64,000 nucleotides of DNA from Cryoendolithus antarcticus (taxonomy: Eukaryota > Ascomycota > Dothideomycetes > Cladosporiales > Cladosporiaceae), in contig NAJO01000024.1 of the NCBI GenBank assembly GCA_002077065.1, forward strand, positions 620,001 through 684,000. Direction: 5' to 3'. The notes beneath the pieces are model-generated. The model did not search any database. It was not told the origin of the DNA and saw only the letters and a list, made by a program, of their open reading frames with translations. This document shows positions 53,587 through 64,000 of this stretch, piece by piece; the stretch's first letter is position 1; each line of letters opens with the position of its first letter. A program made the position numbers and the translations under genes.

Positions 53587-53963
53587 CTTTGTTGCGAGGA
53601 CAGCGCTAGACTCGCAGGATATGAGTAGTTATCTCCAGTGTAGGAACTATGAACCGTGGATATCGTTTCGATGACAAGTCGCCCGGTGTGGACTTTCGCT
53701 GACCGAGAGTGACACACGTTACTGGACTGAGCTGTCTTCCCAGGTCACCCTCTTCGACAAGAGCGGTATGTCACTCTCTCTCGACATTCAATGTATTGCG
53801 TTTGAGCTTGGCAGGCAAGTCCAGCCACAACCCCCACACTCGGACTTCTTTGCGGAGATAAGGCGAGCTTAACCCTAAATTTATCGATCTCTGTCGCATT
53901 TCGAGACAACTTCCTCTTAGGTGCCAAACCCAAGAGACACGAACTGAATAATATACCGTCAAC
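53587..53963. other. 377 bp divergent promoter region
   Basis: Between the Cys-rich coiled-coil gene (minus) and the DUF2423 gene (plus). It includes an AT-rich tract (AATTTATCGA near 53880) about 85 bp before the plus-strand start. Confidence 0.5.
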
Positions 53964-54406
53964 ATGGCCAAAAGCGCGCGCTCCTCTGGTATCAAGAAGA
54001 ACAACACAGCCCTGCGAAGGAAGGTCTTCGGTCCCGTCGAGAAAGCACGAAACGAGCGACTTTCCGCAAAGCTCCTCGCACTGGCACAGCAGGAGAAGCC
54101 ACCACGACAAGAAATGGAGGTAGAGCAGGGTCAGTAACCCGGACAGCCCACCCATAGCTTGCAATACTGACAGCCAGTTCAGACGAAATACCACTAGACT
54201 CCAAAGTAGACCCGGAAGCGATGGACGATGCCGACGGTGCAGCGCTCACAAAGACCACGACGCGGGAGACGAGAAGCAACACGCAGATCAAGAAGGCAAA
54301 GGAGGTACGCAAAGGTAGGAACGATAAGCACAGGCATCGGAAAGTGACGGCCAATATTGCGTTTGCGAAGCATCCGAGTAAAGTCAAGAAGGGCGGGAAG
54401 CGATGA
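53964..54406 (+). CDS. DUF2423 small basic ribosome-biogenesis protein (YBL028C/UPF0642-like)
   Basis: Exons 53964-54129 and 54183-54406 (53 bp intron, GTCAGT donor); 129 aa. The family is nucleolar and linked to 60S ribosome assembly. Seen: the conserved start MAKSARSSGIKKNNTALRRK, FGPVEKARNERLSAKLLALA, a short acidic linker (VDPEAMDDADG) and a very basic C-terminus (KKAKEVRKGRNDKHRHRKV ... KVKKGGKR). Because the intron interrupts a short gene, each exon is easily missed. Good match to the family in length and in both ends. Confidence 0.88.
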
Positions 54407-54815
54407 GGTGGTTCACGCTTTTCCGAGAACTGGCAAGGCGAGGAGCATGAGGAATTGGAGGTCTGTGGAATGACCGCCACCTTATTCGTGTCTGGAGTCT
54501 GGGCGTAGTGGCATTGCTGCGCGAATCTTTCGACGTGGCTATTCAGGCGACCATGGTGCGTAGCGTTTCGGGTTTGCATACCGAGATGCGTGCAATGGTA
54601 TGGTGTATTTGCGTCGCTGTCTGCCATGCACGAGCGAGAGAGGTACTTTGGAGCCTATGGCGCAGCAGGACCGGATTGGCAAGATGTCAAGGAGCTGCAG
54701 TGGAGAACGAAGGCACGGGGCAGATCGGCAACCCGTGAGCATGAGGAGCACACTTTTGACATATGTAGTGAGTGGCGTGGTACATATGACAGACTACACA
54801 CTCCAATTCAAATTG

Positions 54816-57008
54816 TCAGCTCCTACCCCACAACTCCTCTAAGGCTTTCACTTTGCCCTCTGTGACGACGCCCGTGTCTCCCTCTACAGCAGCCAGCAAC
54901 TCAATCACTAGCTTTCTCTCCTCATCACTCTCCACGCAAAGCCCTGCTGCGTAAAGTGGCAGCGGCATCTCGACTCTCACTGCGGGGTGCGGACGTCCGA
55001 TCGCTATGCCCAGGATATCGTAGGCATGCGTGAGCGCCTCTTGAGGCACGGGAGCGCTGAGATTTGGTATAGGTGGGTTGAGAAGGAGAGTAATTCGGGC
55101 AAAGTGGTAAAGCAGCATCGTCGCAGCCGTGAGAGGCACCGGGTAGAATCTCTCCATCAAAGGAGGTGAGATGCTGGAGGTGACCGATGGCGAGAGACCG
55201 CGCATCGGGCGTCGACGAAGCTGTGCGCATGGCTGGAAGACTGTGGGAAGTGTGCTGTGCCAGCTGTCGAGACCTGTAGATAGTGACTCGTATATTGCCT
55301 GGCGGGCGGTTGGAGGTATGCTGGGGGTTGCGAGATAGTTCATAACCCGCAGTACGAGGTAGAGGAGAGTATGTGAGACCAGCTCCGTTGTCAAAGACTT
55401 GTGACCGGGATCCCTTTCGATCTTGTCAGGATTGCGGTACAACTCTCCGGACGTTGAAACTTCCAGGCCGCAATCTCGCCACATGCTGATGTCTTCCGTG
55501 TTGAGCAGAGTGACTGTCTGATTAGTGTACGCTGCTTGATAGTCGGCCCGTGCGAAGTTCCAAAACGATGCCAGTCGACCGACGCTTTGATCTGGTGGCT
55601 TTTGTGGTGTCTCTGCTGGTGGTCTTACCACGCTCAGTAGCGACTTCATACCTGTGAGATGTCTATCGTATGTCAGTATCCAGCCCACAGATTCTCGCAT
55701 TGCATGTACTCACTGTAGCCAACCGGTCTCTATAGTGTCAAGTGATTCGTACAATGTGAACATCGATACCGCCAACAGCAAGTCATCGGAGCTCAGTGAT
55801 GTGCCTGTAGCAGTGATTGCCGGCGAAGGAGGATTGCTTAGGCTCCCGGATAGTTGTTGCAAATACACTCTGGAGTAGTGTATGGCTTTGTCGTAGTAAT
55901 TTGCAGCTTTGTAGTACCAGTCGATACTACTCGGTTCATCGATGATCTCCATCAATGCTGGTTTCTGGCACTGCGCACTCGCGAAGAGCTTCCGTCCGCC
56001 CATGCGACCTAGCTGCTTGGCGGCAACTGCGGCTATGGCATTCTTCAGTAGAGCGTCACCCAATGCTCTCAAGGGTACTAGATGGCTGAAGTGGTTATCA
56101 CAGTCGAAGAGGTCCATCCAGGGTCCGATAAATTCGGTAAAGTGCCGGATCAGGAAAGCCATCTCGTGCTCTCGCTCATCTGTGATCAGACCGCTGGTAT
56201 GGAACTGGCTGTCAGTCGCCCATGGCAGACTCTGCGATGTCCCAGGTCGTGGTAGTCTCAGATCGGACTTCTCTATCGATGGCATAGCATCGAACTTGTC
56301 AACTTCGTCAACGATCTCGGGTAGATTCGGAATGAAGCCACACGAGTTGTTGTTCTTGCCATAGAAGGAGTCGGGTTCGAGGTTGAACCAGTCTGGATCG
56401 AATTGCAGCGGGTCCAGGACTTCGTTGAGTATGTTATCGAGGTCCATGTCCGATGCTAAGGGCGGAAGTTGGTTGAGTGCAGTGGGCGGGCTGTACATTG
56501 GCTGAGATCTGAAGCACTTGAGCTCATCGACCGGCTTTGTACTTGGCTTGGCCACGTTCTGGCCGAGTCGAGACGGTAGTGCATGAAGAGATGTACGTCT
56601 GCGCCTTACTCCGTCAGACGACGACGGAGAGTCATGAGTAGCACCAGCGATCGTGCTATGCGGACTCTGCAATTCTGTTAGAACGAGCCCAAATCAGTGT
56701 CGCAGTAATGTCGTACATTCAGGGACAGCTCAGCGAACTCGCCCGAGTTGCTTCGCTGGTCTGTCTCCGTCTCGAACTTCTTCCGAAGCGTTACGCCCTC
56801 GTCCACGAACTTCCGCTTCTTGTCGTACCCAGGACATGGCTTGCCGAGTTTCTCGCACCGGAAGCATGCCGGATGGCGTTTGTCGCACTTCCCACGTCGT
56901 CAGCATTGCGGACAGACCAGGATTCATCGCTCGTGGTCATCTCACCTTCACACGGCGCTCTCGACAGCGATCGCATGCTCGTTCTACCGGAGCGGAGGGC
57001 TCGGCCAT
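54816..57008 (-). CDS. Zn2Cys6 fungal transcription factor
   Basis: Exons 57008-56946, 56887-56717, 56666-55714 and 55662-54816; 677 aa. Seen: the zinc cluster at residues about 12-40 (ACDRCRERRVK, then after intron 1 CDKRHPACFRCEKLGKPCPGY), followed by a basic stretch DKKRKF and linker; a disordered segment; and the fungal-TF middle homology region (about 240-560: FIRHFTEFIGPWMDLFDCDNHFSH ... LLYLVLRVMNYLATP). Intron 1 falls between the second and third cluster cysteines, a common position. Introns are 58, 50 and 51 bp, all placed by frame. An upstream ATG overlaps the start. Divergent from the MOSC gene (332 bp), which may be a target. The regulated pathway is unknown. Confidence 0.87.
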
Positions 57009-57013
57009 CGCAT
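56984..57013 (-). promoter_or_regulatory. Overlapping upstream ORF of the zinc-cluster gene
   Basis: An ATG at 57013, five bases before the main start, reads nine codons in another frame to TAG at 56984, overlapping the main coding start. Ribosomes using it would miss the main ATG, so it could hold translation low. Seen directly; effect inferred. Confidence 0.4.
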
Positions 57014-57340
57014 AGAGTGTTGGACGCGTATCCAGCTCTCAGCTCGTTGACCCCCGTCTAGCTGCTAGCATTCGACAGTCTGACAAGCAAACATTGCATT
57101 ACCCCGTTTCATTGCAGAAATAAGAATGTCACTCGACCTGCAGTCTGACTTTCGATGGCGCGAGGTTGTCGCAGCAGCCGAGGGCCTGGAACGCTAGGCC
57201 CACCCTGGACATTGCTGATGAATGACCACCAGTGTGGCGTCGAAACCAGACATTTTGTTACTTGCGTTTGACATCGACTGGACACGATAAAAGTAGCATT
57301 CGGCCTCTGGGTAGAACGCGACGGCACAACAGCGGGCGCC
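57009..57340. other. 332 bp divergent promoter (zinc-cluster factor / MOSC)
   Basis: Shared upstream region of the regulator and the MOSC gene. No palindromic CGG-N-CCG site was obvious by eye. Confidence 0.5.
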
Positions 57341-58566
57341 ATGAAGATTCAACGCGTAGGGCGCCCTTTGCTATTTGAGCCTGAAGACCTATCGGAATCG
57401 AGCCGACCACTGACACGAGATCTCATAGCTGTTCATATACCCCGTCAAGTCCTTGCGACCAGTCGAGGTGACGGCCGCAGAAATCACAAACGAAGGGCTA
57501 CGATTCGATCGTCAATATGTACTCGTGAAACCGCCCACGGGCGAGTGTCATGGCCTGTGCGAACACATTACGATCAAGTGAGCTGTGACGCAATACTAGG
57601 ATATCAGGCACTTTCAGTAACAGACAACAGATCATACTTCGAACTCGGCCTCTTCCACTGCGCCGTCGATGTGGCCTGGTCGAAGTTGACCATCACGCAA
57701 ATACAAGCCAAGGAGAATCGATCTATCGTCGTCCCACTTACCCCGTCTCCTCTGGTCTTGATGAGCGCACAAACATTCCAAGTCTCCATCTTCGGCACGC
57801 GTGCAACTGGGATAGATATGGGCGACGTGATATCGGACTACTTCAGTGGCCATCTCAAGTTCCGAGTTCGACTGCTATACATCGGCGGCAACGGTCAGCG
57901 CGAGATCCCAGGCGCAGCCTACATGCCGAAGCACTATCAAGCACTGTCAATCTCGGTCAATGATAAGCTACAACCGCAGAGACTGCGCTTCGCTGATGCT
58001 GCGCCGTTGCTGATCACTTCGTCGGCTTCTGAAGAGGACGCACGACGGCGGCTACCGGCTGTGGCGCAGGGCGAGGATGTGATCATCCGGTTCCGGCCGA
58101 ATGTGCATGTCGATGTTGGTGAGGAGCAGGAGCCGTATGAAGAAGATGGCTGGAGCATGCTCGCGATTAGGTCTCAGAGTGATCCTGACCAAGAAGTGTC
58201 GGTTCGATGTCTTGCACGAACGGTCAGGTGTTTGAGCTTGAACGTCGATCTGGCAAAAGGAGGCATGATAGCTACAAATCGGCAGCTATATGGTCTACTC
58301 GCGAAAGATCGACGAGTCAACGACAAATTTCCTAGTAAGTGATACCACTGATTATACAACCAGGCCGTAGCTGACAAAGTGCAGACAAGCCAGTGTTCGG
58401 TCAATATGCCTGCGCAGGACCCTCAGGTGCTGTACTGCGCGTAGGAGACGAAGTCGAAATCACAGAACGCATCAGCCGAGCGAACACGCCGATGAGTGCA
58501 AGTCCCATTACGCCCAACGGCCCAGTCACGCCCATCACGCCTTACGGTCCGATCACGCCTGGCTGA
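57341..58566 (+). CDS. MOSC-domain protein (mARC/YcbX-like molybdenum-cofactor enzyme)
   Basis: Exons 57341-57355, 57429-57577, 57631-58334 and 58385-58566; 349 aa. MOSC proteins carry a sulfurated molybdenum cofactor; the mARC group reduces N-hydroxylated compounds such as amidoximes and hydroxylamines. Seen: a five-codon first exon (MKIQR) joined to LFIYPVKSLRPVEV and GLRFDRQYVLV, the beta-barrel N-terminal domain; then ADAAPLLITS and GEDVIIRFRPNVHVD, the MOSC-core block, and a C-terminal VFGQYACAGPSGAVLRVGDEVEI. The tail adds Thr-Pro repeats (ITPNGPVTPITPYGPITPG). The tiny first exon and three introns hide it from simple ORF reading. No heme or 2Fe-2S domain is attached. Confidence 0.88.
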
Positions 58567-59511
58567 GTTGCTTCAAGGCGTCTGTCATCGTCCTCAATAC
58601 CGATCTTGACATGAAACCGATCGTCCGACTCTGCATGGCTTCCGAAATAAGGTGATGCACGTAAGCAGCCACGTCTGACGCCCTCAGCTACCTTGAAATT
58701 CGGATAGTCGAGAGAGAGATCCGGAAAGGCAATGTCCATCCATCCATCGCGATCATTGGCTCTAGAAGCCCACAGATGTCACGCAGCGCCGAGCCGCTTC
58801 CAGGTTGAGGCCAAGGGCAAAGGACTGAATATAGGTACAAAACCGCTTGGCAGAAACGCTCACCGCCACGGCCAACGCGATCAGAAGGGCGTAGTCTTCT
58901 TCCAAAGAGCCAGGCAACCCAGATGGACACATTGCCGTGGCTCGGGGTTGCTGAAACCGGACGTTGGAATAACGCAGAGTGGCCCCAGATGAACGCAAGG
59001 ATAAGGTGCTGCCATCAGGGTGATCGAGAGGCCATCAACAATGCTGAGCCGAGTTCGCCTGGAATCTGAGATGAGGCCTCTGCTTCTGTCAGTGCAGCCG
59101 CTACTGTGGGATTAACAATCTAGCCCTGTGGAGAGGTGGGCACGACCAATTCGCGGTCTCTAGCTGGCTTACCACAGTGGTGGCTCACTGCTGATGCGGC
59201 CATCATATTGCTACCTCTACTTGGTCCTGAACGCCTAGAAGAAATGTGGCAATCTGAGATCAATGCTAGACACGCAGGTGCACTTGGTCGGAAGTGAGCA
59301 AAATGCAAAACGAGTCATGTACATCGGATGCACTGTCAATTTGTTATTGCTATGTAGCTAGTTATACACCTCAGCAACCAGCCATTCCTCTCGTGCTATG
59401 GGCAAACCCTCCACGTTGTCCATCAGCTAGGGCACTCCTCTCGCGTTGTGAGTATCTCTGTCGCCGATGCTTACCGTCGCGAACCGCGTTAGCGAAGCAT
59501 CCTCATCGTCC
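58567..59511. other. 945 bp gap between convergent genes
   Basis: 3' ends of the MOSC and SNF2 genes. Short ORFs only; no RNA gene or repeat seen. Confidence 0.5.
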
Positions 59512-62500
59512 TCACCGCCTGGGCGTAGGCAATCCATGTACGCCGTGATCAGGCGAAGTCCTGCCAGCCGCCACCGACGGTCTGGTCGGTCCAGTGGATG
59601 GCATTGCCGCGAAGCCGTCCTGGAAGGTGCCATTCCGTACGTCTCTGCCTCCACTGGCGAAATGGTGCGCGTGAGTGTTCTGCATCTGAGGGAGGTTCAT
59701 CCACGCATGCGAGACGGGAAAGCCCTGCGGCTGGAGCGGAAGGTCACTCATGCCGCGAGGAACCTGCGTCGCTGGCATCGGAGGGCCAGCCATGCTGTGG
59801 GGAGCTAGCATTGCTGGTGATGGAGCTGCGCCTACCCCAGAAGGGCCGGTCATGGCGGTGGCAGTGCTCGGAACGCTTGCTTGGGCAGCAGCAACGGAAG
59901 GGTGCTCCAGACCCCGAGGCATCACTTCAGGGAGACCCAATTTGCGGTTCGTGCGATTCTCGTCACGCCACTGCATTTCCTCCTCGACCCTTCGCAAGTC
60001 CTCTTCATTAAGATCCTCCTCGTCGGCTGCTTCTTGTTGCAGCGTCTCCATTGTGTCAATAGCGCAGATGTCAATCGATGAGTCCTTCTCCGTACGTGCA
60101 GATTGCGCATCGATGATCTTGTCGAGAACGTGCTTGTCCTTGCCATGCTCAACGTTGATGTCCTTGTGCTTCACCACCCGCGGGTGGTACAGGTACTTGG
60201 TCAAGTCGCGCTGGGCATTGCGACCTGGTTTCCGCTTGTCAACGACGCGTTGTGCAAGTGAGGTCTTGAACAGGGTCTTGTTGTATAGATTCGTCTCGAA
60301 TGTGCCACCTGCGATGAAGCGGTAGACATAGACCGGCTTCGTCTGACCCAAGCGATATGCGCGGCCGATGGCCTGCTCTTCCCAGGACGGATTGAAAGAA
60401 AAGTCGAAGAGTATTACACGATTGGCGCACTGTATGTTGAGCCCTTGGCTTCCAGCCTTGGTCGAAATCAAAAGTAAGGAGTACTTGCCTTCGGAGAAGT
60501 CCTTCAGGATGTCAGATCGCTTGGCGGTAGCAACATTGCCGTCGATACGCGCACACTTGATGTTGCTAGCCGCGAAGATTTTCTCAAGATAATCAAGAGT
60601 TGGAATCTTGTGCGAGAACAGCAATAGCTGGTCCTCACACGCCTGGGAAAGCTCAATGATTCGCATCAGCAGGGAGACCTTTGCCGATAACGCTGGATCA
60701 AGGGTATCGGTAAGGTCCTCCACGAGTGCTTTGATAGCCACGTCGTCAAAGCCCAATCCAGTGAGCGGTGATCCCTCATCGGTGGGCTCATCCGGCGCTA
60801 GTATGTCTGCAGGGCTATCCACCGTTGACTCCGATACGTTGCCATCGGCTGCTTCCTCAAGACCTTGGACAGCCGTCGTGCGTCGCTTTTGGTTCTTGGC
60901 CATGCGCTTCTTTGGATCGAGAGACTCAAGAATTCTTCTGCGATACGCGGTTGGATGGTTGTTGAGCAAGAACAGCGCATCAAGCCACCCGAAGATTCTC
61001 ATTTGGCTTACATCCTCGATACCTTTGGCAGCGCCGGTAATCGCGTGGATGTACTTCGAGTATGCGGCTCGCTGGGTATCGGTCAATTCGACGGTGATGA
61101 CGAACTCCACTTTAGACTTGAGGGATCCACGTAACACCGTGATGTCAGCACGATGTACTTTGGGTGCAATCTCGCGGTGCAGCACCGTAAGCTGCACTTT
61201 GCTCCGGCGACGCTCGGCGACATCACTATCCTGCCACAAGCCCGCTTTGATGGGATTAGCGAAACGTCCTTGAAATTCAGTCTTTCCTCCGAGGTATCCC
61301 GGTGCGACCCAAGATATGAGTGAGAAGATCTCGTTGACATCGTTGCTCATGGGCGTGCCTGTCAGAGCAATGCGACTGTGCGTCTCAAGCATATCGGCGG
61401 CCTTAGAAAGCCTGATCTTGTCATCTTTGAGTGCATGTGCTTCATCAGCCACAACAAGATTAGTTCCGGCGAGCAGCGTAGTTTGAACAAGGTCGCGATG
61501 CTCAGGTGTATTCAAGACGCGAGAGGCTTTGCCAGGCTTTCGCGATTCGTCGCTGTCATCCGCCATAACTAAAGCACGGAAGATGCTGTAGCCGATGAGC
61601 AAGAGACCGCCCATACGATGCCACTCTTTCAGGATCTCTGCGTATGACAACTCGTCCTTCTTCCTCGTGACAGTAGTCTCGATAACAAACACCCGTGAAG
61701 GCCCACCAAAACCCTGCGGCGCCCATTGCTTGATCTCCTTCTGCCAGTTGCGCAGCAAAGATGCCGGACAAAGTATCAGAAAGCAAAGCCGACGACGGAA
61801 CACTCTACGTTCATCGCCCTTCACTTGCAGCCTCGGTGGCAATTGGTGTCGGATTTTGGCTGTTGGAGATTGAGAAGCCTCGTCGACAGCCATCAGCATT
61901 GCTATGCTCTGCATGGTCTTTCCCAGGCCCATCGTGTGGGCAAGGACTGCGCCCTGACTGCCGGCTGAGTCTCGAGCCGTGATCTCTCGCCAGAGGAAGC
62001 GGACACCTTCATGCTGATAGTTCTTCAGGCTGTGGGCTATGGTCTGATTGATGAAGATGGGCGGATCGCCAGCATCGCGCAGCGGATTGATTGCGAGCCC
62101 TGACTGACTTGGGTTGGCCGCGATCATCTGGGAGAGCATGTCCGGATTGGATGACAGCTGCGACTGCGACTGCACCTGCGTGAATAGATGGCTTCGTGCT
62201 TGTGCATTGCTCCTGCGAGTTTTCGCGACTTCGTCTTGCTTCACCTCCTTTGCCTTCTTCGCAGAGCCGTGCTTGGATGACGGCGTTGCAGCTGCCTCAT
62301 CATCCGCCTCGTCGTCATCATCGACTTCATCTTGTTGGTCTTCGTCGGGGTCAAGATTGTACGGAGTGGCCTGCGTGGCCGACTTGTGAGGCACGAACAG
62401 CTTGCTGGTACGCTTCTGCAGCAACGGACGCAGCTCAGCCACGAACATGTCGACCTGACCATCTTGAAGGAGTTGCTGTATCATGTCTGGGTCACAGGCG

Positions 62501-64000
62501 ACTCGAGGCAAGACAGAGCAGTACCAAGCATATGCCATGCGGGCGCACTTCTGCATCGCTTCCACGATATGTGCCTCCATCACCTCATGCAAGCCTTCAT
62601 TGTCGTTCACATGTAGAATTGCAGTGATCAGCCTCTGCTTGAACCCTGCTCTTGCGAGCTCCTGCCATGTCTGCCAGAGCAACTCCTGTACCGGCTGCCC
62701 AGCCTCTTTCAGCATTTTTATCAAGAGGTGCTTACGCTGCTTGGTCTCAGCGAGCTGGTCGAAGTCCCACTCGTCTACGTCAGAGGCGGTGGCTAATAGG
62801 GGATCTTCGAGGGGTGCAGGCTTGCTTTTTCTCGAAGGGGTGCTGCTTTTCGGTGCACCTCTGGGCTTCTTGCTGGGCTTGATGATCTCCGGGGCCTTCC
62901 TCCTGGGCGCACTTCTACTCGCTGAGCTGTCCGTTGAAAACGTCAAGTCGATGACGTTGTGATTGGATTTGACAGGCGTTCGTAGCGTGTTACTGTCGTT
63001 GCTTCGTGGGCGATGTGTGTCATCTGGGCTCTCCTCTTTGATCACTTCCGAAATACGCGAGGGTTCGGTCGAAAGCGCACTTTCTGTGCCGTGGGCGTGC
63101 CGGAACGAGCGCGGCAGATCTGAGCTCTCGTTGATCTCGTCATGTACTGGCTCGGGCGATGTGGACCTCCGCTTAGCCATGAGCACATTGTCGGCACCAT
63201 CCGTGGGCTTTTCGACCATGTCCACCTCATGATTGAGGGTATCGCTGCGCAAAGCGTGTTCTGAGTCCTCAATATTGTCCTGATGCTGCTCGTCGTCCTC
63301 GAGCGCCTCGTCCGACATCACAATGTCGTCTATCTGCTCCTGATCATCTTCTGCTGCTTCGTCCGGCATCACGAAGTCGTCACTGCCAGCCGTAGTAAGT
63401 GGCTCATCTGGTTCCGCTGTAGTAGAGTGCTCATCGTCCGCCTGTGCTGATGCAATGGGCTCTTCTGCGAGAGTCTGCGACAGTCTGTTCACGTCACGCT
63501 GTGGCGGAATTTGTATCCGATCGCCAGGTCCGAGGAGGTTCAGTGCGGTCTGCAGGGTAGCGCCATTTGCACTTGGTTGCTGCGCTGTCGTACCGGGACC
63601 ATGGGCTGGCTTGATGGATGAGCGACTCGGCCGCGCAGGTGTCTGGCTGGCGGACCAAATGGAGATCTTCCACAACTCCTTCTCGCGATCATGTACGGTA
63701 GGCTCAAGCATCTCACACTGGCGTCTGAGGCTCGCCTCTCCATCCCACTGCATCGTTGACAGGTAGTTCCGATACTTGATTAGGCGATTGTCCAGCTGTA
63801 CGATCACTCGCTGAGCTCCACGAACAAGCTCGTCACGGACAGTGCGGCTCCTCTTCATCTTCTTCCACACACTCCATGCTTCTTTCTTCACAAGGACTGG
63901 CAACTTGCTCTCACGCCACTCATGCTGATATGTTTCAATGGCAGAGTCGACGACTTCTGGGATGTCGATCTGGCCAGCCTGGCTCTCGTCGTCGACTTCG
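59512..64000 (-). CDS. SNF2-family chromatin-remodelling ATPase, ATRX/ARIP4-like (N-terminus outside window)
   Basis: Open through the right edge; at least 1495 aa in one exon, stop at 59512. Seen: an acidic, disordered N-terminal half with a SUMO-interacting VIDLT motif (62941-62955), a helical region, then the ATPase: Walker A HTMGLGKT, VVADEAHALKDD (DEAH box), ALTGTPMSND, a long insert, and the C-terminal helicase lobe with LLLISTKAGSQGLN and QAIGRAYRLGQ (motif VI). The tail is Pro/Ala/Met-rich. DEAH with the long insertion resembles the ATRX/ARIP4 branch of Rad54-like remodellers rather than Swi2 or Iswi. No bromodomain, chromodomain or PHD finger in the visible part. Confidence 0.9.
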   Translation of the reverse strand, partial: EVDDESQAGQIDIPEVVDSAIETYQHEWRESKLPVLVKKEAWSVWKKMKRSRTVRDELVRGAQRVIVQLDNRLIKYRNYLSTMQWDGEASLRRQCEMLEPTVHDREKELWKISIWSASQTPARPSRSSIKPAHGPGTTAQQPSANGATLQTALNLLGPGDRIQIPPQRDVNRLSQTLAEEPIASAQADDEHSTTAEPDEPLTTAGSDDFVMPDEAAEDDQEQIDDIVMSDEALEDDEQHQDNIEDSEHALRSDTLNHEVDMVEKPTDGADNVLMAKRRSTSPEPVHDEINESSDLPRSFRHAHGTESALSTEPSRISEVIKEESPDDTHRPRSNDSNTLRTPVKSNHNVIDLTFSTDSSASRSAPRRKAPEIIKPSKKPRGAPKSSTPSRKSKPAPLEDPLLATASDVDEWDFDQLAETKQRKHLLIKMLKEAGQPVQELLWQTWQELARAGFKQRLITAILHVNDNEGLHEVMEAHIVEAMQKCARMAYAWYCSVLPRVACDPDMIQQLLQDGQVDMFVAELRPLLQKRTSKLFVPHKSATQATPYNLDPDEDQQDEVDDDDEADDEAAATPSSKHGSAKKAKEVKQDEVAKTRRSNAQARSHLFTQVQSQSQLSSNPDMLSQMIAANPSQSGLAINPLRDAGDPPIFINQTIAHSLKNYQHEGVRFLWREITARDSAGSQGAVLAHTMGLGKTMQSIAMLMAVDEASQSPTAKIRHQLPPRLQVKGDERRVFRRRLCFLILCPASLLRNWQKEIKQWAPQGFGGPSRVFVIETTVTRKKDELSYAEILKEWHRMGGLLLIGYSIFRALVMADDSDESRKPGKASRVLNTPEHRDLVQTTLLAGTNLVVADEAHALKDDKIRLSKAADMLETHSRIALTGTPMSNDVNEIFSLISWVAPGYLGGKTEFQGRFANPIKAGLWQDSDVAERRRSKVQLTVLHREIAPKVHRADITVLRGSLKSKVEFVITVELTDTQRAAYSKYIHAITGAAKGIEDVSQMRIFGWLDALFLLNNHPTAYRRRILESLDPKKRMAKNQKRRTTAVQGLEEAADGNVSESTVDSPADILAPDEPTDEGSPLTGLGFDDVAIKALVEDLTDTLDPALSAKVSLLMRIIELSQACEDQLLLFSHKIPTLDYLEKIFAASNIKCARIDGNVATAKRSDILKDFSEGKYSLLLISTKAGSQGLNIQCANRVILFDFSFNPSWEEQAIGRAYRLGQTKPVYVYRFIAGGTFETNLYNKTLFKTSLAQRVVDKRKPGRNAQRDLTKYLYHPRVVKHKDINVEHGKDKHVLDKIIDAQSARTEKDSSIDICAIDTMETLQQEAADEEDLNEEDLRRVEEEMQWRDENRTNRKLGLPEVMPRGLEHPSVAAAQASVPSTATAMTGPSGVGAAPSPAMLAPHSMAGPPMPATQVPRGMSDLPLQPQGFPVSHAWMNLPQMQNTHAHHFASGGRDVRNGTFQDGFAAMPSTGPTRPSVAAGRTSPDHGVHGLPTPRR

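Noticed and set aside
53992..54627. 211-codon minus-strand ORF
   Set aside because: Antisense to the DUF2423 gene; no family resemblance.
1..64000. CRISPR arrays, rRNA genes, LTR or terminal-inverted-repeat transposons, biosynthetic gene cluster core enzymes
   Set aside because: None seen by eye: no regularly spaced repeats, no reverse transcriptase, integrase, transposase, polyketide synthase or NRPS motifs.

Overview
The window is nuclear DNA from a filamentous ascomycete (Pezizomycotina). The protein families, short GT-AG introns of about 50-60 bp with CTRAY-like branch sites, genes on both strands without operons, and short to medium intergenic gaps all fit. The overall look suggests Dothideomycetes, but that is inference. 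I resolved 33 well-supported protein genes (two cut by the window edges) plus one doubtful small gene, giving exon boundaries wherever the reading frame and family conservation allow it. I found no convincing transposon, CRISPR array, rRNA or intact tRNA. One degenerate tRNA-like element lies near 5.7 kb.

Layout. 0-11 kb: PBN1 (GPI-mannosyltransferase partner), a peroxisomal sarcosine/fructosyl-amino-acid-oxidase-like flavoenzyme, a small Myb-like protein, FAF1 (40S biogenesis) divergent from HIS6 (histidine synthesis), and a single-function GAR synthetase (purine synthesis) convergent with HIS6. 11-21 kb: a MINDY deubiquitinase with a prenylation-like C-terminus, an Ohr/OsmC peroxidase, an aromatic FAD monooxygenase, ORC6 and HSF1. 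21-28 kb: a Myb-like nuclear protein, cytosolic seryl-tRNA synthetase, and a divergent pair of small Myb-like proteins. 28-36 kb: a small tail-anchored orphan, PLP1, VRG4 (Golgi GDP-mannose transporter), an RS-rich glycine-zipper protein, LYS9 and a Derlin.

36-43 kb: two tandem atypical protein kinases with HGD in place of HRD, an LPLAT acyltransferase and a mitochondrial NAD(H) kinase. 44-54 kb: a large seven-pass DUF4203 protein with a long disordered tail, a SIZ/PIAS SUMO ligase, ERG3 (sterol C5-desaturase), a Cys-rich coiled-coil orphan and a DUF2423 ribosome-biogenesis protein. 54-64 kb: a Zn2Cys6 transcription factor divergent from a MOSC-domain protein, and a very large SNF2-family ATPase running off the right edge.

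Most of this is core-genome housekeeping, and I do not see an obvious new multi-gene system. The best leads are the tandem atypical kinases with matching splice-donor pairs after their stop codons, the scattered family of small Myb-like acidic/basic-tail proteins, the stand-alone GAR synthetase, the cell-cycle-box promoter of ORC6, SUMO-interaction motifs in both the SUMO ligase and the SNF2 ATPase, an overlapping upstream ORF on the zinc-cluster regulator, and two orphan Cys-motif proteins.
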